This document shows positions 9,573 to 17,882 of a DNA stretch of 64,000 bases, piece by piece. How positions within the stretch are numbered: position 1 is the first letter of the stretch; each line of letters begins with the position of its first letter. The position numbers and the translations under genes are program-made. Source of the stretch: Fundicoccus_A sp052115865. Its GTDB lineage: Bacteria > Bacillota > Bacilli > Lactobacillales > Aerococcaceae. The stretch covers positions 1 to 64,000 of the forward strand of contig NZ_JBQKME010000009.1 of NCBI RefSeq assembly GCF_052115865.1, written 5' to 3'. Under the pieces are notes generated by a model, which ran no database searches, had not been told where the DNA came from, and was given only the letters and a program-made list of their open reading frames with translations.

Positions 9573-11246
9573 ATGGTGGAATTCTTGACGGATGCCCAAA
9601 TTGCTCAACAAACTGAATTAAAGCCGATTAGAGAAATTATCGCTCAATTAGGTTTAGAACAAGATGATTTTGAGCTGTATGGGAAGTTTAAAGCGAAATT
9701 AAATATCAACCGTTTAAAAGATAAGCCAGCTGACGGCAAGCTGATTTTGGTGACGGCCATTAGTCCGACGCCTGCAGGTGAAGGGAAGACGACAACCTCG
9801 ATTGGTTTAGGCGACGGTTTGATTCGGATTGGAAAAAAAGCGGTGATTGCTTTGCGAGAACCTTCATTAGGACCGGTTTTTGGTATGAAAGGTGGCGCTG
9901 CGGGTGGTGGATATTCGCAGGTTGTTCCGATGGAAGATATTAATTTGCATTTTACGGGAGATTTTCATGCCATTGGGGCGGCGAATAATTTGTTGGCGGC
10001 TTTAATTGATAACCATATTCATCATGGGAATGAATTGAATATTGATAGTCGACGGATTGTTTGGAAGCGTGTTGTGGATATGAATGATCGTCAGCTGCGT
10101 AATATCGTCGATGGTTTAGGTGGCAAAACGAATGGTGTGCCGCGTGAGGACAGTTATGAAATTACAGTGGCTTCGGAAGTGATGGCGATTTTATGTTTAG
10201 CTAAGGACATTAGTGATTTAAAAAATCGTCTTGCGCGAATTGTTGTCGGTTATAATGTTCAATCTGAACCCGTGACGGCTGGTGACTTGAAAGCGCAAGG
10301 TGCCATGGCAGCTTTGTTGAAAGATGCGATTAAACCGAATTTAGTACAGACACTTGAGCATAATCCTGTCTTTATTCATGGCGGCCCTTTTGCTAATATT
10401 GCTCATGGATGTAATTCTGTGATTGCGACAGAAACAGCTTTAAAATTAGGAGACTACACGGTGACTGAAGCGGGTTTTGGGGCAGACTTAGGGGCAGAGA
10501 AATTTATTGATATTAAAGGTCGTGAATTGGGGCGTAAACCGGATGCGGTTGTGCTGGTGGCGACGGTTCGTGCGTTGAAGATGCATGGCGGTTTGAAGAA
10601 GACGGACTTAAAAGATGAGGATTTGGCTGCTTTGGAAAGAGGTATGCCGAATTTGGTGAAGCATCTGGAAAATATTCGTCAGGTATACCAATTGCCAGTG
10701 GTTGTGGCTATTAATAAATTTCCGACCGATACGCCGGCCGAACTTGATTTGGTTATCGAAGCTTGTCAGGCTTTAGGTGTTGAAGCTTCGATATCGGATG
10801 TTTGGGCTCAAGGTGGCGCAGGGGCGATTGATTTAGCGGAAAAAGTTGTCGCGATTGCTGACCAGCCTTCGAATGGTGCTTTTGTTTATGAAGATGAGAC
10901 GAGTGTTCAAGAGAAAATTGCTGCTATCGTAACCAAAATTTACGGTGGAAGTCATGTGACTTACCAACTAGCTGCTGAGCGTGAAATTCGTCGCATCGAA
11001 AAAAATGGTTACGGCCATCTGCCCGTCTGCATGGCGAAAACACAATATTCCTTCTCCGACGATCCAAAGAAATTAGGAAGACCGGTTGATTTTGAAATAA
11101 ATATCCGTGATGTTAAACTATCGGCCGGTGCTGGTTTTATTGTGGTGTTAACGGGTGATATGATGACTATGCCAGGTTTACCGAAAGTCCCATCGTCTGA
11201 AGGAATCGACATTAGTGATGATGGCGTTATTACGGGGTTATTCTAA
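9573..11246 (+). CDS. fhs: Formate--tetrahydrofolate ligase
   Basis: The 557-residue enzyme joins formate to tetrahydrofolate with ATP, giving 10-formyl-THF for purines and initiator formyl-Met. The P-loop region reads TPAGEGKTTTSIGLGDGL near residues 68-85, and EPSLGPVFGMKGGAAGGG follows, both diagnostic. The length equals the family norm. The ATG has AAAGGAG a few bases upstream. The stop TAA overlaps the ATG of the next gene as TAATG. It heads a five-gene cluster with 5-FCL, FchA, FolD and a formate-channel homologue, which points to formate handling as the shared task. Confidence 0.97.
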   Translation: MVEFLTDAQIAQQTELKPIREIIAQLGLEQDDFELYGKFKAKLNINRLKDKPADGKLILVTAISPTPAGEGKTTTSIGLGDGLIRIGKKAVIALREPSLGPVFGMKGGAAGGGYSQVVPMEDINLHFTGDFHAIGAANNLLAALIDNHIHHGNELNIDSRRIVWKRVVDMNDRQLRNIVDGLGGKTNGVPREDSYEITVASEVMAILCLAKDISDLKNRLARIVVGYNVQSEPVTAGDLKAQGAMAALLKDAIKPNLVQTLEHNPVFIHGGPFANIAHGCNSVIATETALKLGDYTVTEAGFGADLGAEKFIDIKGRELGRKPDAVVLVATVRALKMHGGLKKTDLKDEDLAALERGMPNLVKHLENIRQVYQLPVVVAINKFPTDTPAELDLVIEACQALGVEASISDVWAQGGAGAIDLAEKVVAIADQPSNGAFVYEDETSVQEKIAAIVTKIYGGSHVTYQLAAEREIRRIEKNGYGHLPVCMAKTQYSFSDDPKKLGRPVDFEINIRDVKLSAGAGFIVVLTGDMMTMPGLPKVPSSEGIDISDDGVITGLF

Positions 11247-11806
11247 TGAAAGAGATTAAGAAGCAGCTGCGCCAAGAGATGTTGGAATTACGAGTAGGCT
11301 TAGATAAAGATTATGTTTTAGCCTCGGATACTAGCATTGCAGAAAATGTTATTAATAGTGAGTGGTTTAAAGCGGCAAAAGTGATCTTTTGTTTTGTAAG
11401 TATGGAAGGGGAAGTCAATACTGCTCCAATTTTAGAAGCGGCAATGGCAGAAGGAAAAATTGTTTGTGTGCCGAAGGTGATTTCAAAGGGGAAAATGGAA
11501 GCCTTTGTGATTGAGTCGCTGGATGATTTTGAGTTAAGTTCATTTGGGATCAAAGAACCTAAAGAAGGTAGTCGCTTGGTGGATCCGCAAGAGATTGATT
11601 TAGGAATTATTCCTAATATTGTTGTTTCAAGTGATGGTTATCGTTTAGGCTATGGTGGCGGTTTTTATGACCGCTATTTATTAAGAACGGATATGAAGCG
11701 ATTAGCGGTTTGTCGGCAGTTATTAATTCAGGAAAGCTTGCCAGTTGAACCACATGATATTAAAATGGATGCAATTGTCTCTGAAAATGGGCTGGTTCAT
11801 TTATGA
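11246..11806 (+). CDS. 5-formyltetrahydrofolate cyclo-ligase
   Basis: A 186-residue 5-FCL (YgfA/YqgN-type) that returns 5-formyl-THF to 5,10-methenyl-THF with ATP. The N-terminal KKQLRQEMLELR helix and the C-terminal YGGGFYDRYL phosphate-binding motif are present, with IPNIVVSSDGYRLG just before it. It is translationally coupled to fhs through TAATG. In the cluster it prevents loss of folate as 5-formyl-THF, a side product of glycine hydroxymethyltransferase. Its stop codon falls inside a copy of the dispersed 16-bp motif (minus orientation, core 11807-11817). Confidence 0.93.
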   Translation: MKEIKKQLRQEMLELRVGLDKDYVLASDTSIAENVINSEWFKAAKVIFCFVSMEGEVNTAPILEAAMAEGKIVCVPKVISKGKMEAFVIESLDDFELSSFGIKEPKEGSRLVDPQEIDLGIIPNIVVSSDGYRLGYGGGFYDRYLLRTDMKRLAVCRQLLIQESLPVEPHDIKMDAIVSENGLVHL

Positions 11807-11836
11807 GATATTTATTTGAGGAAGAGGGTGTGTTGG

Positions 11837-12436
11837 ATGGATAAGCAAGAATTTTTAGAGGCGCTGGCTTCAGATGCGGCTGCTCCTGGCGGAGGAGGCG
11901 GATCGGCTTATGTTGGTGCTGTTGGGGTGGCTTTGTCGCAAATGGCTTTGCGGGTTTCGCTGAAGACAGCCAAGGGCGAGGATGTTTCGGTGATTGAAAA
12001 TTTAGTGACGGAAATGGAATCGTTGCGGCAGGCGCTTTTTGCGATGGTTCAAAAAGATGCGGATGCTTTTCTTCCTCTCTCTCAGGCTTATAAGTTGCCT
12101 AAGTCGGATTTGACACGTGCTGAAAAAATTCAAAAGGGCTTGGCATTTGCAGCTGAAGTGCCGATGGAGATGATGCGGCTAAATGTTGAGGCGATTCAAT
12201 TGCATCAATTGGCTAAGCCGCTGGCGAATAAAATGATTGTTAGTGATGTCGGGACTGGGGTCATTATTTCTTTGTCTTCTTTAAAAGGTGCTTACATGAA
12301 TGTGTTGGTCAATACGAAGTCCATTAAGGAAGAAGGTTTGCGGAAACAACTGGAGGATGAAGGGCGATATTTATTTGAAGTTGGCATTCAGATGGCGGAG
12401 GAAGTGTATTCTGACATAATAAATTTGATGGGGTGA
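11837..12436 (+). CDS. fchA: Methenyl-THF cyclohydrolase / cyclodeaminase family protein
   Basis: A 199-residue helical protein of the formiminotransferase-cyclodeaminase (FTCD_C) family, called FchA when stand-alone. The glycine-rich APGGGGGSAYVGAVGVAL loop near residues 13-30 is its hallmark. Stand-alone members interconvert 5,10-methenyl- and 10-formyl-THF. I use ATG 11837 with GAGGG nine bases upstream rather than TTG 11816. It sits directly before folD, whose product lacks cyclohydrolase residues, so this protein very likely carries that step. The DNA is strikingly rich in G and T on the coding strand. Confidence 0.85.
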   Translation: MDKQEFLEALASDAAAPGGGGGSAYVGAVGVALSQMALRVSLKTAKGEDVSVIENLVTEMESLRQALFAMVQKDADAFLPLSQAYKLPKSDLTRAEKIQKGLAFAAEVPMEMMRLNVEAIQLHQLAKPLANKMIVSDVGTGVIISLSSLKGAYMNVLVNTKSIKEEGLRKQLEDEGRYLFEVGIQMAEEVYSDIINLMG

Positions 12437-12442
12437 TCATGG

Positions 12443-13303
12443 GTGAGTATTATCATGAATGGGAAGGAAATTGCTCAGAAAATTCATGTCCGGAATTTGG
12501 AGCGGGTGGAAGTGTTGCTTGAAAAAGGGATTCAGCCTAAGATGGCCTTTGTGCGCATTGGCGAGGACCCGGCTTCTGTGGGCTATCAAAATTCGGCGAT
12601 TAGAAAAGCGGAACGAAATCGGATTGAATGCGAGTCTTTTGTCTATCCACAAGATACTTCTGAAGATGCGTTTTTGAAGGCTTTTGAGGATTTAAATAAA
12701 GATCCGAATATTCATGGCATTTTGGTTTTGCGGCCTTTGCCGGACCATCTTTCTTATGAAAAAATTAGTCAGATGATTGATCTTGAAAAAGATGTCGATG
12801 GGATGAGTCCCTTTAATATTGGTAAAGCCTTTGATCCCAAAATTAATGACTTTATTCCGATTACGCCTGTTTCGGTGATGCGGATGTTGAAGCATTATGA
12901 GATTGATGTTAAAGGGAAAGATGTGGTGGTGGTTGGGCATAGTTTAGTTGTGGGTCGTCCTTTATCGATGCTGTTAGTTGATGAAGGAGCAACGGTTACT
13001 GTGTGTCATATTGATACCAAGGATACTAAAAGCTATACACAAAAAGCTGATATTGTTATTACAGCTACCGGTAAGAAATGGTTGATTACTAAGGACCATA
13101 TTAAAGAAGGGGCTGTGGTTGTTGATGTGGGGACTAGCTATGAAGAAGATGGAAAAGTATATGGTGATGTGCATTTTGATGAGGTTGAGCCTTTGGTGAG
13201 TTATATTAATCCTGTTCCAGGTGGGATTGGATCGATTACGAGTGAAATTTTGTCTGAACGGGTGATATTGTCTGCATCAAAAGGATTAAAAGAAAACGAA
13301 TAA
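12443..13303 (+). CDS. folD: Methylene-THF dehydrogenase, FolD family, likely monofunctional
   Basis: A 286-residue FolD homologue oxidising 5,10-methylene-THF to methenyl-THF. The dinucleotide site VVVGHSLVVGRPLSMLL, the substrate motif KDVDGMSP and the C-terminal PVPGGIGSIT are intact. The cyclohydrolase residues are not: the Y-x-x-x-K motif reads YQNSA (Tyr48, Ala52), and the usual QLPLP reads LRPLP, with Arg97 in place of Gln. In human MTHFD1 these positions are Lys56 and Gln100, needed for cyclohydrolase activity. GTG 12443 follows GGGGTG and is my start; ATG 12455 is possible. The fchA neighbour supplies the missing activity. Confidence 0.93.
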   Translation: MSIIMNGKEIAQKIHVRNLERVEVLLEKGIQPKMAFVRIGEDPASVGYQNSAIRKAERNRIECESFVYPQDTSEDAFLKAFEDLNKDPNIHGILVLRPLPDHLSYEKISQMIDLEKDVDGMSPFNIGKAFDPKINDFIPITPVSVMRMLKHYEIDVKGKDVVVVGHSLVVGRPLSMLLVDEGATVTVCHIDTKDTKSYTQKADIVITATGKKWLITKDHIKEGAVVVDVGTSYEEDGKVYGDVHFDEVEPLVSYINPVPGGIGSITSEILSERVILSASKGLKENE

Positions 13304-13328
13304 CAAGTGTGAAGGTGAGGATTTATGA

Positions 13329-14084
13329 ATGGATTTGAAGGGCAATGATTTGTTAGAATTTACTGCTCGTAAAGGGGCGGATAAAGCGGCTTCGTCGGTA
13401 AAAAAAAGTGTTATATTAGGTTTTTTGGCGGGATTGTATATTTCAATTGGTTATGCCATGTATTTAATTGTTTTATCTAAAAGTGAGAGTGAATGGGCGA
13501 GTTTGGTAGGTTCTTTTTTATTTCCTATTGGTTTGTTGTTAATTGTGGTAGCTGGTGGGGAGTTATTTACTGGGAATGTTTTAGATGTCGGTGTTGCCTA
13601 TTTGCGAGAGAAAACTTCTTTGCGATTGCTGGCTCGGAATTGGATGGTTGTTTTCATTTCTAATGCTTTGGGAGCGGTGTTTCTAGCCTATACGTTGGGC
13701 GAGGTGCTTGGCTTTAATTCCATATTGATGGGGACGGGAACGTTACAATATGCGATTGAAGGGAAAGTTAGTGGCTCGCCGATGCAAATGGTTGTATCAG
13801 GTATGTTGTGTAATATTATGGTGACTCTGGGGATTTGGGTCTCTAATAGTAGTAAGACGAATGTAGGGAAAATGGTGTTGTTGTGGGTTCCCATTGCTGG
13901 CTTTGTCTTTCTTGGGTTTCAACATAGTGTGGCGAATTTGTATTTGTTTGCGAGTGGGTTATTTGGTGGGCTCGTTAGTTGGAGCAGTGCTTTAGGGAAT
14001 ATATTCTTTGTTGTTATTGGGAATATTATTGGTGGAGCTTTGATTGTGGCTGGTTTGTATACTGAGGCTTATAGAGGGGATTAG
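13329..14084 (+). CDS. Formate/nitrite transporter family channel
   Basis: A 251-residue FNT-family membrane protein with six predicted helices, the first at about residues 27-50. FLAGLYISIGYAMYLIV, GGELFTGN and the later SVANLYLF fit the FocA/NirC fold, a pentameric channel for formate, nitrite or hydrosulfide. Placement at the end of the fhs-fchA-folD cluster argues for formate as the substrate. GGTGAGG lies upstream of the start. The 3' end leads into two 41-bp-type hairpin repeats and a bidirectional terminator shared with fabV. Confidence 0.88.
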   Translation: MDLKGNDLLEFTARKGADKAASSVKKSVILGFLAGLYISIGYAMYLIVLSKSESEWASLVGSFLFPIGLLLIVVAGGELFTGNVLDVGVAYLREKTSLRLLARNWMVVFISNALGAVFLAYTLGEVLGFNSILMGTGTLQYAIEGKVSGSPMQMVVSGMLCNIMVTLGIWVSNSSKTNVGKMVLLWVPIAGFVFLGFQHSVANLYLFASGLFGGLVSWSSALGNIFFVVIGNIIGGALIVAGLYTEAYRGD

Positions 14085-14099
14085 TTTGGGGAGCGTGGA

Positions 14100-14200
14100 G
14101 TGGGGCGCGGTTCGCGCTCGTTCGGATGAAAAGTGGATTTCATCCGAGCGGTCTGCTCGCCCTCGTTTGTAAAGCAAGTTTCATCCGAGCGCGCTCATCT
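14100..14200. repeat. Short hairpin array, family A (two units)
   Basis: Two units carry the sequence tttcatccgagcg preceded by an imperfect inverted copy (cgctcg with tgaaa). They are the same family as the long arrays at 17065 and 36040. They lie between convergent genes. Confidence 0.8.
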
Positions 14201-14221
14201 TCCAGCGCTTCTAGCAAAGTA

Positions 14222-14257
14222 AAAACCCCCTCGTCCGTCGGACGAGGGGGTTTTTTG
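14222..14257. terminator. Bidirectional terminator between focA-like gene and fabV
   Basis: A GC-rich stem (CCCCCTCGTCC with GGACGAGGGGG) is flanked by A residues on the left and six T residues on the right, so it can serve both convergent transcripts. An exact copy of the dispersed motif begins at its right edge. Confidence 0.92.
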
Positions 14258-14277
14258 CAGTGATATTTATTTGGGGG

Positions 14278-15471
14278 TTAATATTCTAGGGCAATGAGTT
14301 CTTCTAGGGTGACTTCTTCGGCTTGGTAGTTGTCGACGTCGAAGCCGCTGAGGTTATTGAATTCTTTCATAAAGGTGTCGTAGCCGGTTTTGTCTGAGGC
14401 GAAATTGTCCTGGTTGATGGTTAGAATGAGTTCCTCAGTGGCTTTTTGGACTTCGGGATCGAGTTCCCAGTTGTCTGGACGCAGGCGGCCTTTGTCATCG
14501 TACTCTGGGTTATTGCCGTACAACATGTCGCGGTAAATGCGGTCTTGGTGCATGATGGGTGTTTCGTGAGTGCCCTTGTCTTCCATGATGCGGTAGAGGC
14601 CGAGGCAGTAAACCGGGAAGAAAGGAATGACGGAACTGGCTTTTGTTGTCACTGCTGTGGCGACGACGATGGTTGCTTTTCCATTGATATCGGCCAGTAA
14701 TTCGTTAATGTTGTCGGCTTTCACTTCACAATCGGCTTTTGCGCGGCCTAGGGTACCGTCGCCATAGTATGGGCGGTTCAAATCGGACCCTAAGTAGGAA
14801 TAGTTAACGGTTAGGACATTGTCCGCCAAGACATCGGCTTCTTTCAAGGCTTCCATCCAAATTTGCCAATCTTCGCCACCCATGACTTTCACCGTGTCGG
14901 CAATTTCTTCTTCGGTGGCCGGATCTAGGGTGTGTTCTTGGAATTCATTTTTGGAAATGTCGATGTGGGGTCCGACAACTGTTTGGCCTATCGATTTGAT
15001 GACGGAGTTGTAGCGCTCGCCTGTGTCAGGGTCAACGCGGACACCGGAAGCTAGGCTATAAACCACCAAGTCAACTTTCCCGCCAAACTCTTCTTTAATA
15101 TAATCGATGACTTCTTGTTTCATTTCGTGGCTGAAAGCATCGCCAACAAAGTTTTTCGCCACTAAGCCTTCGGCTTCTGCAAACTGTTTAAAGTAAATAT
15201 TATTATACCAACCAGCGGTTCCTAGATTTCGCTCCGACTTAGGTCCTTTTTCAAAGGATACGCCGATTGTATCGGCTTTTGCGCCAAACGCTAATGAAAT
15301 CCTGGTAGCTAAACCGTAACTGGACGAAGCACCCAGAATGAGAACTTTTTTAGGGCCTTCGTAGTTACCTTGTTCTTTAACATAATTAATTTGATTTAAC
15401 ACTTCTTGCTTACATCCAATTGGATTCACGCCAAACGAAACATTACCACGTAATTTATGTTCGAATTTCAC
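14278..15471 (-). CDS. fabV: Enoyl-[ACP]/trans-2-enoyl-CoA reductase, FabV family
   Basis: A 397-residue NAD(P)H-dependent reductase of the FabV/Ter family, catalysing the last step of each fatty acid elongation round or, in Ter-type members, reduction of enoyl-CoA. The N-terminal nucleotide-binding region reads VLILGASSSYGLATRISLAF. The active site follows the Y-x8-K spacing that distinguishes FabV from FabI (Tyr then GDGTLGRA then Lys). The length matches the family. It stands alone, with no fab operon nearby, so whether it serves synthesis or fermentation cannot be told. The ATG has GGAGGG upstream. Coding-strand composition is C/A-rich near the 3' end beside the motif copy at 14258. Confidence 0.93.
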   Translation of the reverse strand: MKFEHKLRGNVSFGVNPIGCKQEVLNQINYVKEQGNYEGPKKVLILGASSSYGLATRISLAFGAKADTIGVSFEKGPKSERNLGTAGWYNNIYFKQFAEAEGLVAKNFVGDAFSHEMKQEVIDYIKEEFGGKVDLVVYSLASGVRVDPDTGERYNSVIKSIGQTVVGPHIDISKNEFQEHTLDPATEEEIADTVKVMGGEDWQIWMEALKEADVLADNVLTVNYSYLGSDLNRPYYGDGTLGRAKADCEVKADNINELLADINGKATIVVATAVTTKASSVIPFFPVYCLGLYRIMEDKGTHETPIMHQDRIYRDMLYGNNPEYDDKGRLRPDNWELDPEVQKATEELILTINQDNFASDKTGYDTFMKEFNNLSGFDVDNYQAEEVTLEELIALEY

Positions 15472-15541
15472 CGCAATCCCTCCATTTCAATTTTGTGTTT
15501 GGATACTACATACCATATCAAATTTTAGCTGAAGAAGGTAG

Positions 15542-16192
15542 TCAGACTGCTTTTCTAAAGAGATATTTATTAAAATAAATATCTGTGAGATCGCGTGTTA
15601 ATAAATAAAAAACGTAGCCCAGCGCCAGGCCGGCGGTGATGTCCGAAAAGTAGTGCATGCCGAGGTAGACGCGGCTAAAGGCAATCAGCAAAACAAGGAT
15701 ATTCGTTGTGGCGTAGACCAGCTTTGGATAGCGACCCAGGGCGGTGTAGCGAATGAGAAAATTTGCGATGAGCGGGTAAATCATGGCGGATGCAAAGGCA
15801 TGCCCACTCGGAAAAGAGTAGGATGCCTCGTACACCATCCGCAAACTTTCCTCAGGCCGTTCGCGCAGGATGATATTTTTGATTGTTGGGTTCACCACTA
15901 GATTGCCAAAAGCGATGGAAAGACCATACATGACGGCGCGCAGCGGTTTTTTGAATAGGGCAGCCATGACAATCACAGCTATGACTATGAAAAAGATGAT
16001 AAATTGCGCATTGGCAAGTTTTGTAATCAATAAAAATAGCGGGTCGAGGATGGGGTTGCGAAATTGGATGACCCACTGCGAAATGGCGATATCAATGGAT
16101 TGGATCCAATCGCGGGCGAATAAATATAAGAGTAGAATGATGGCGAAAACGGCGAGTGACAGTGATATTTTTTTTAGGGAATTGGACGACAT
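15542..16192 (-). CDS. PAP2-family membrane phosphatase
   Basis: A 216-residue integral membrane protein of the PAP2 superfamily, probably hydrolysing undecaprenyl or other lipid pyrophosphates at the outer face. The three catalytic motifs are visible: KNIILRERP, SFPSGHAFAS, and SRVYLGMHYFSD, with Arg, His and His as expected. Five or six hydrophobic helices surround them. GGAGCC precedes the ATG. Its C-terminal codons contain a back-to-back pair of the dispersed motif in opposite orientation (15560-15588), encoding DIYFNKY. Confidence 0.9.
   Translation of the reverse strand: MSSNSLKKISLSLAVFAIILLLYLFARDWIQSIDIAISQWVIQFRNPILDPLFLLITKLANAQFIIFFIVIAVIVMAALFKKPLRAVMYGLSIAFGNLVVNPTIKNIILRERPEESLRMVYEASYSFPSGHAFASAMIYPLIANFLIRYTALGRYPKLVYATTNILVLLIAFSRVYLGMHYFSDITAGLALGYVFYLLTRDLTDIYFNKYLFRKAV
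15560..15588. repeat. Dispersed motif, fused inverted pair inside a coding sequence
   Basis: GATATTTATT and AAATAAATATC abut to form a near-perfect 24-bp palindrome in the 3' coding region of the PAP2 gene. Confidence 0.8.
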
Positions 16193-16270
16193 AACTTGGC
16201 TCCTTTATTTGACATTCATCTATTATAGCAAAGCAGGCGGGACTTATGCTAAGACTTTGGATTGAATTTT

Positions 16271-16286
16271 AAATAAATATCACTTA
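16271..16286 (+). repeat. Dispersed 16-bp motif copy
   Basis: The 11-bp core is exact; the 3' end differs (CACTTA). It lies between the divergent PAP2 and flavodoxin genes. Confidence 0.75.
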
Positions 16287-16344
16287 TACTAACATTAAAT
16301 TTATCATTTATTTTTAATGTTCAGATAAAAAAAGGAGGTTCTTC

Positions 16345-16896
16345 ATGAATCCTGTGGTCGTTTATCAGACTAAGACGGGGAGCAGTCTGCAATACGCGAC
16401 TTGGCTTGGAGAAGAAATTGGTTGTCCCTTGATTAATCGCGAGGACTTGACGTACGGGGATTTGAACGATCGTCAATTTATTATATATGTTGCTAGTATT
16501 TATGCAGGTAAGGTTATTGGATTGAATAAATTTTTGAAGCAAGTTGGTGATTTGGACGGTAAAAAATTGGTGCTATGCATGGTTGGCATGACGGATTTGC
16601 AGAAGAAATGTGAGTACGACAAGTTTTTTAAGGAAAATGTTCCGGAAGGCTTGCAGCGAAAAGTTCAATCCTTTAATTTAAGAGGGAATGTGGTGTATTC
16701 AAAATTAGGTTGGGTTGAAAAACTAATGTTGAATTTGGTGAAGGTTGTTGGCCGCTTGCGTCGGGATGATAATGTGGCTTTCAATTATTATTTCAAAGAG
16801 CATTTTGGCGAAGATGTCTATTTTGCGGATAGAAATTTGTTAAAGGCTGTGGTGGATTATTATCGGGATTACGATATGCGGTTTAGGGGGATATAG
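16345..16896 (+). CDS. Flavodoxin-domain protein
   Basis: A 183-residue protein with an N-terminal flavodoxin fold: MNPVVVYQTKTGSSLQYATWL is the FMN phosphate loop. The LVLCMVGMTD strand and the basic C-terminal half resemble HemG-like or menaquinone-linked flavodoxin-domain proteins of Firmicutes. It probably carries FMN and acts in an undefined redox step. AAAGGAGG precedes the ATG. No haem genes are adjacent, so a protoporphyrinogen oxidase role is unsupported. Codons are strongly biased to G and T, and this bias grows in the downstream spacer. Confidence 0.75.
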   Translation: MNPVVVYQTKTGSSLQYATWLGEEIGCPLINREDLTYGDLNDRQFIIYVASIYAGKVIGLNKFLKQVGDLDGKKLVLCMVGMTDLQKKCEYDKFFKENVPEGLQRKVQSFNLRGNVVYSKLGWVEKLMLNLVKVVGRLRRDDNVAFNYYFKEHFGEDVYFADRNLLKAVVDYYRDYDMRFRGI

Positions 16897-17064
16897 GGGT
16901 TAGGTATTTGGGGGTTTGGGGTTGGATAGGGATGGTGAGTTGGTGGGATTTGGGAATTGCTTGGGAATAGAGACTGATTGAAACACTCACGTAGATGAAT
17001 GACTGAGGAGTCGTTGTCTGTGGGGTGTTATTTGTTTGGGTTGGGGAGTGCGGGAGGCGCGCTA
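16897..17064. other. Intergenic stretch, G/T-rich and nearly free of C
   Basis: About 170 bases after the flavodoxin gene consist largely of G and T on the plus strand, with runs such as ggggttaggtatttggggg and very few C residues. No coding frame or hairpin stands out. It leads directly into hairpin array family A. Confidence 0.6.
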
Positions 17065-17400
17065 GTATGAAAAGTTGGTTTCATCCGAGCGGCTGGTTCG
17101 CGGTCGTTTGAAATAGTGGTTTCATCCGAGCGGCTAGTTTGCGCTAGTATGAAAAGTTGGTTTCATCCGAGCGGTGAGTCCGCGCTCGTATAAAAAGTTG
17201 ATTTCATCCGAGCGGTGAGTTCTCGGTCGTATGAAAAGTTGGTTTCATCCGAGCGGCTGGTTTGCGCTCGTATGAAAAGTGGATTTCATCCGAGCGGTGA
17301 GTTCGCGCTCGTATGAAAAGTGGATTTCATCCGAGCGGTGAGTTCGCGGTCGTATGAAAAGTTGATTTCATCCGAGCGGTGAGTCCCCGCTCGTAAAAAA
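17065..17400. repeat. Hairpin array, family A (eight units, 41-bp period)
   Basis: Eight units plus a partial one repeat every 41 bp. Each contains a degenerate inverted repeat: gcgctcgtatgaaa opposite tttcatccgagcg around a 5-6 base centre. Units differ by a few substitutions, mainly in the linker (gtgagt or ctggtt). There are no unique spacers. Confidence 0.92.
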
Positions 17401-17438
17401 TAGCAATCCCTCTTCATTAAACTTCCCTATCACCTGTA

Positions 17439-17456
17439 TTGTATGATATAATACAA
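17439..17456 (+). promoter_or_regulatory. Candidate promoter with operator of the GntR unit
   Basis: A TATAAT at 17447-17452 lies inside the dyad TTGTAT-N6-ATACAA (17439-17456). TTCCCT at 17423 is a weak -35 with 18-bp spacing. A dyad over the -10 box just upstream of a GntR gene is a likely autoregulatory site; that is inference. Confidence 0.45.
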
Positions 17457-17498
17457 CTAATATAACTAAAGTAACCATCCACTAAATGAGGTGATAAG

Positions 17499-17882
17499 AT
17501 GAAGATGAAGATTAATTTGGCGTCGGAGATTCCGATTTACCAGCAGATTCGCGATCAGATTATTTTGGGACTGGGTCGAGGAGAGCTCGCCTATGGGGAA
17601 TTATTACCGAGTGCCAGGCAACTTGCCGAAGATTTGGGTATTAATCCGATGACAGTGAATAAAGCTTATCAAACTTTGAAGCAGGAAGGGGTCATCGTTG
17701 TTGACCGGCGTGTGGGAACCAAGATTCGCGAGCAGCAGCGATATTTACTTGAGGAGGAATATATTGAACGATTGGACGTGATCTTGGCGGAAGGCTTGGC
17801 GAAGACGACGGATGACGGTAAATTTCGGGAATTAGTTAGGAAACGGATGGCGAAGTTGATGGAAGGGAGGAAGCAGAAATGA
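17499..17882 (+). CDS. GntR-family regulator, YtrA subfamily
   Basis: A 127-residue repressor with an N-terminal winged helix-turn-helix (IPIYQQIRDQIILGLGRGELAYGELLPSARQLAEDLGINPMTVNKAYQTLKQEG in outline, residues 8-61) and only a short C-terminal dimerisation helix, typical of the YtrA group. It is coupled to the following membrane protein gene by a four-base overlap (ATGA). YtrA members usually control their own operon in response to cell-envelope stress. A copy of the dispersed motif, GCAGCGATATTTACTT, lies inside its coding sequence. Confidence 0.88.
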   Translation: MKMKINLASEIPIYQQIRDQIILGLGRGELAYGELLPSARQLAEDLGINPMTVNKAYQTLKQEGVIVVDRRVGTKIREQQRYLLEEEYIERLDVILAEGLAKTTDDGKFRELVRKRMAKLMEGRKQK

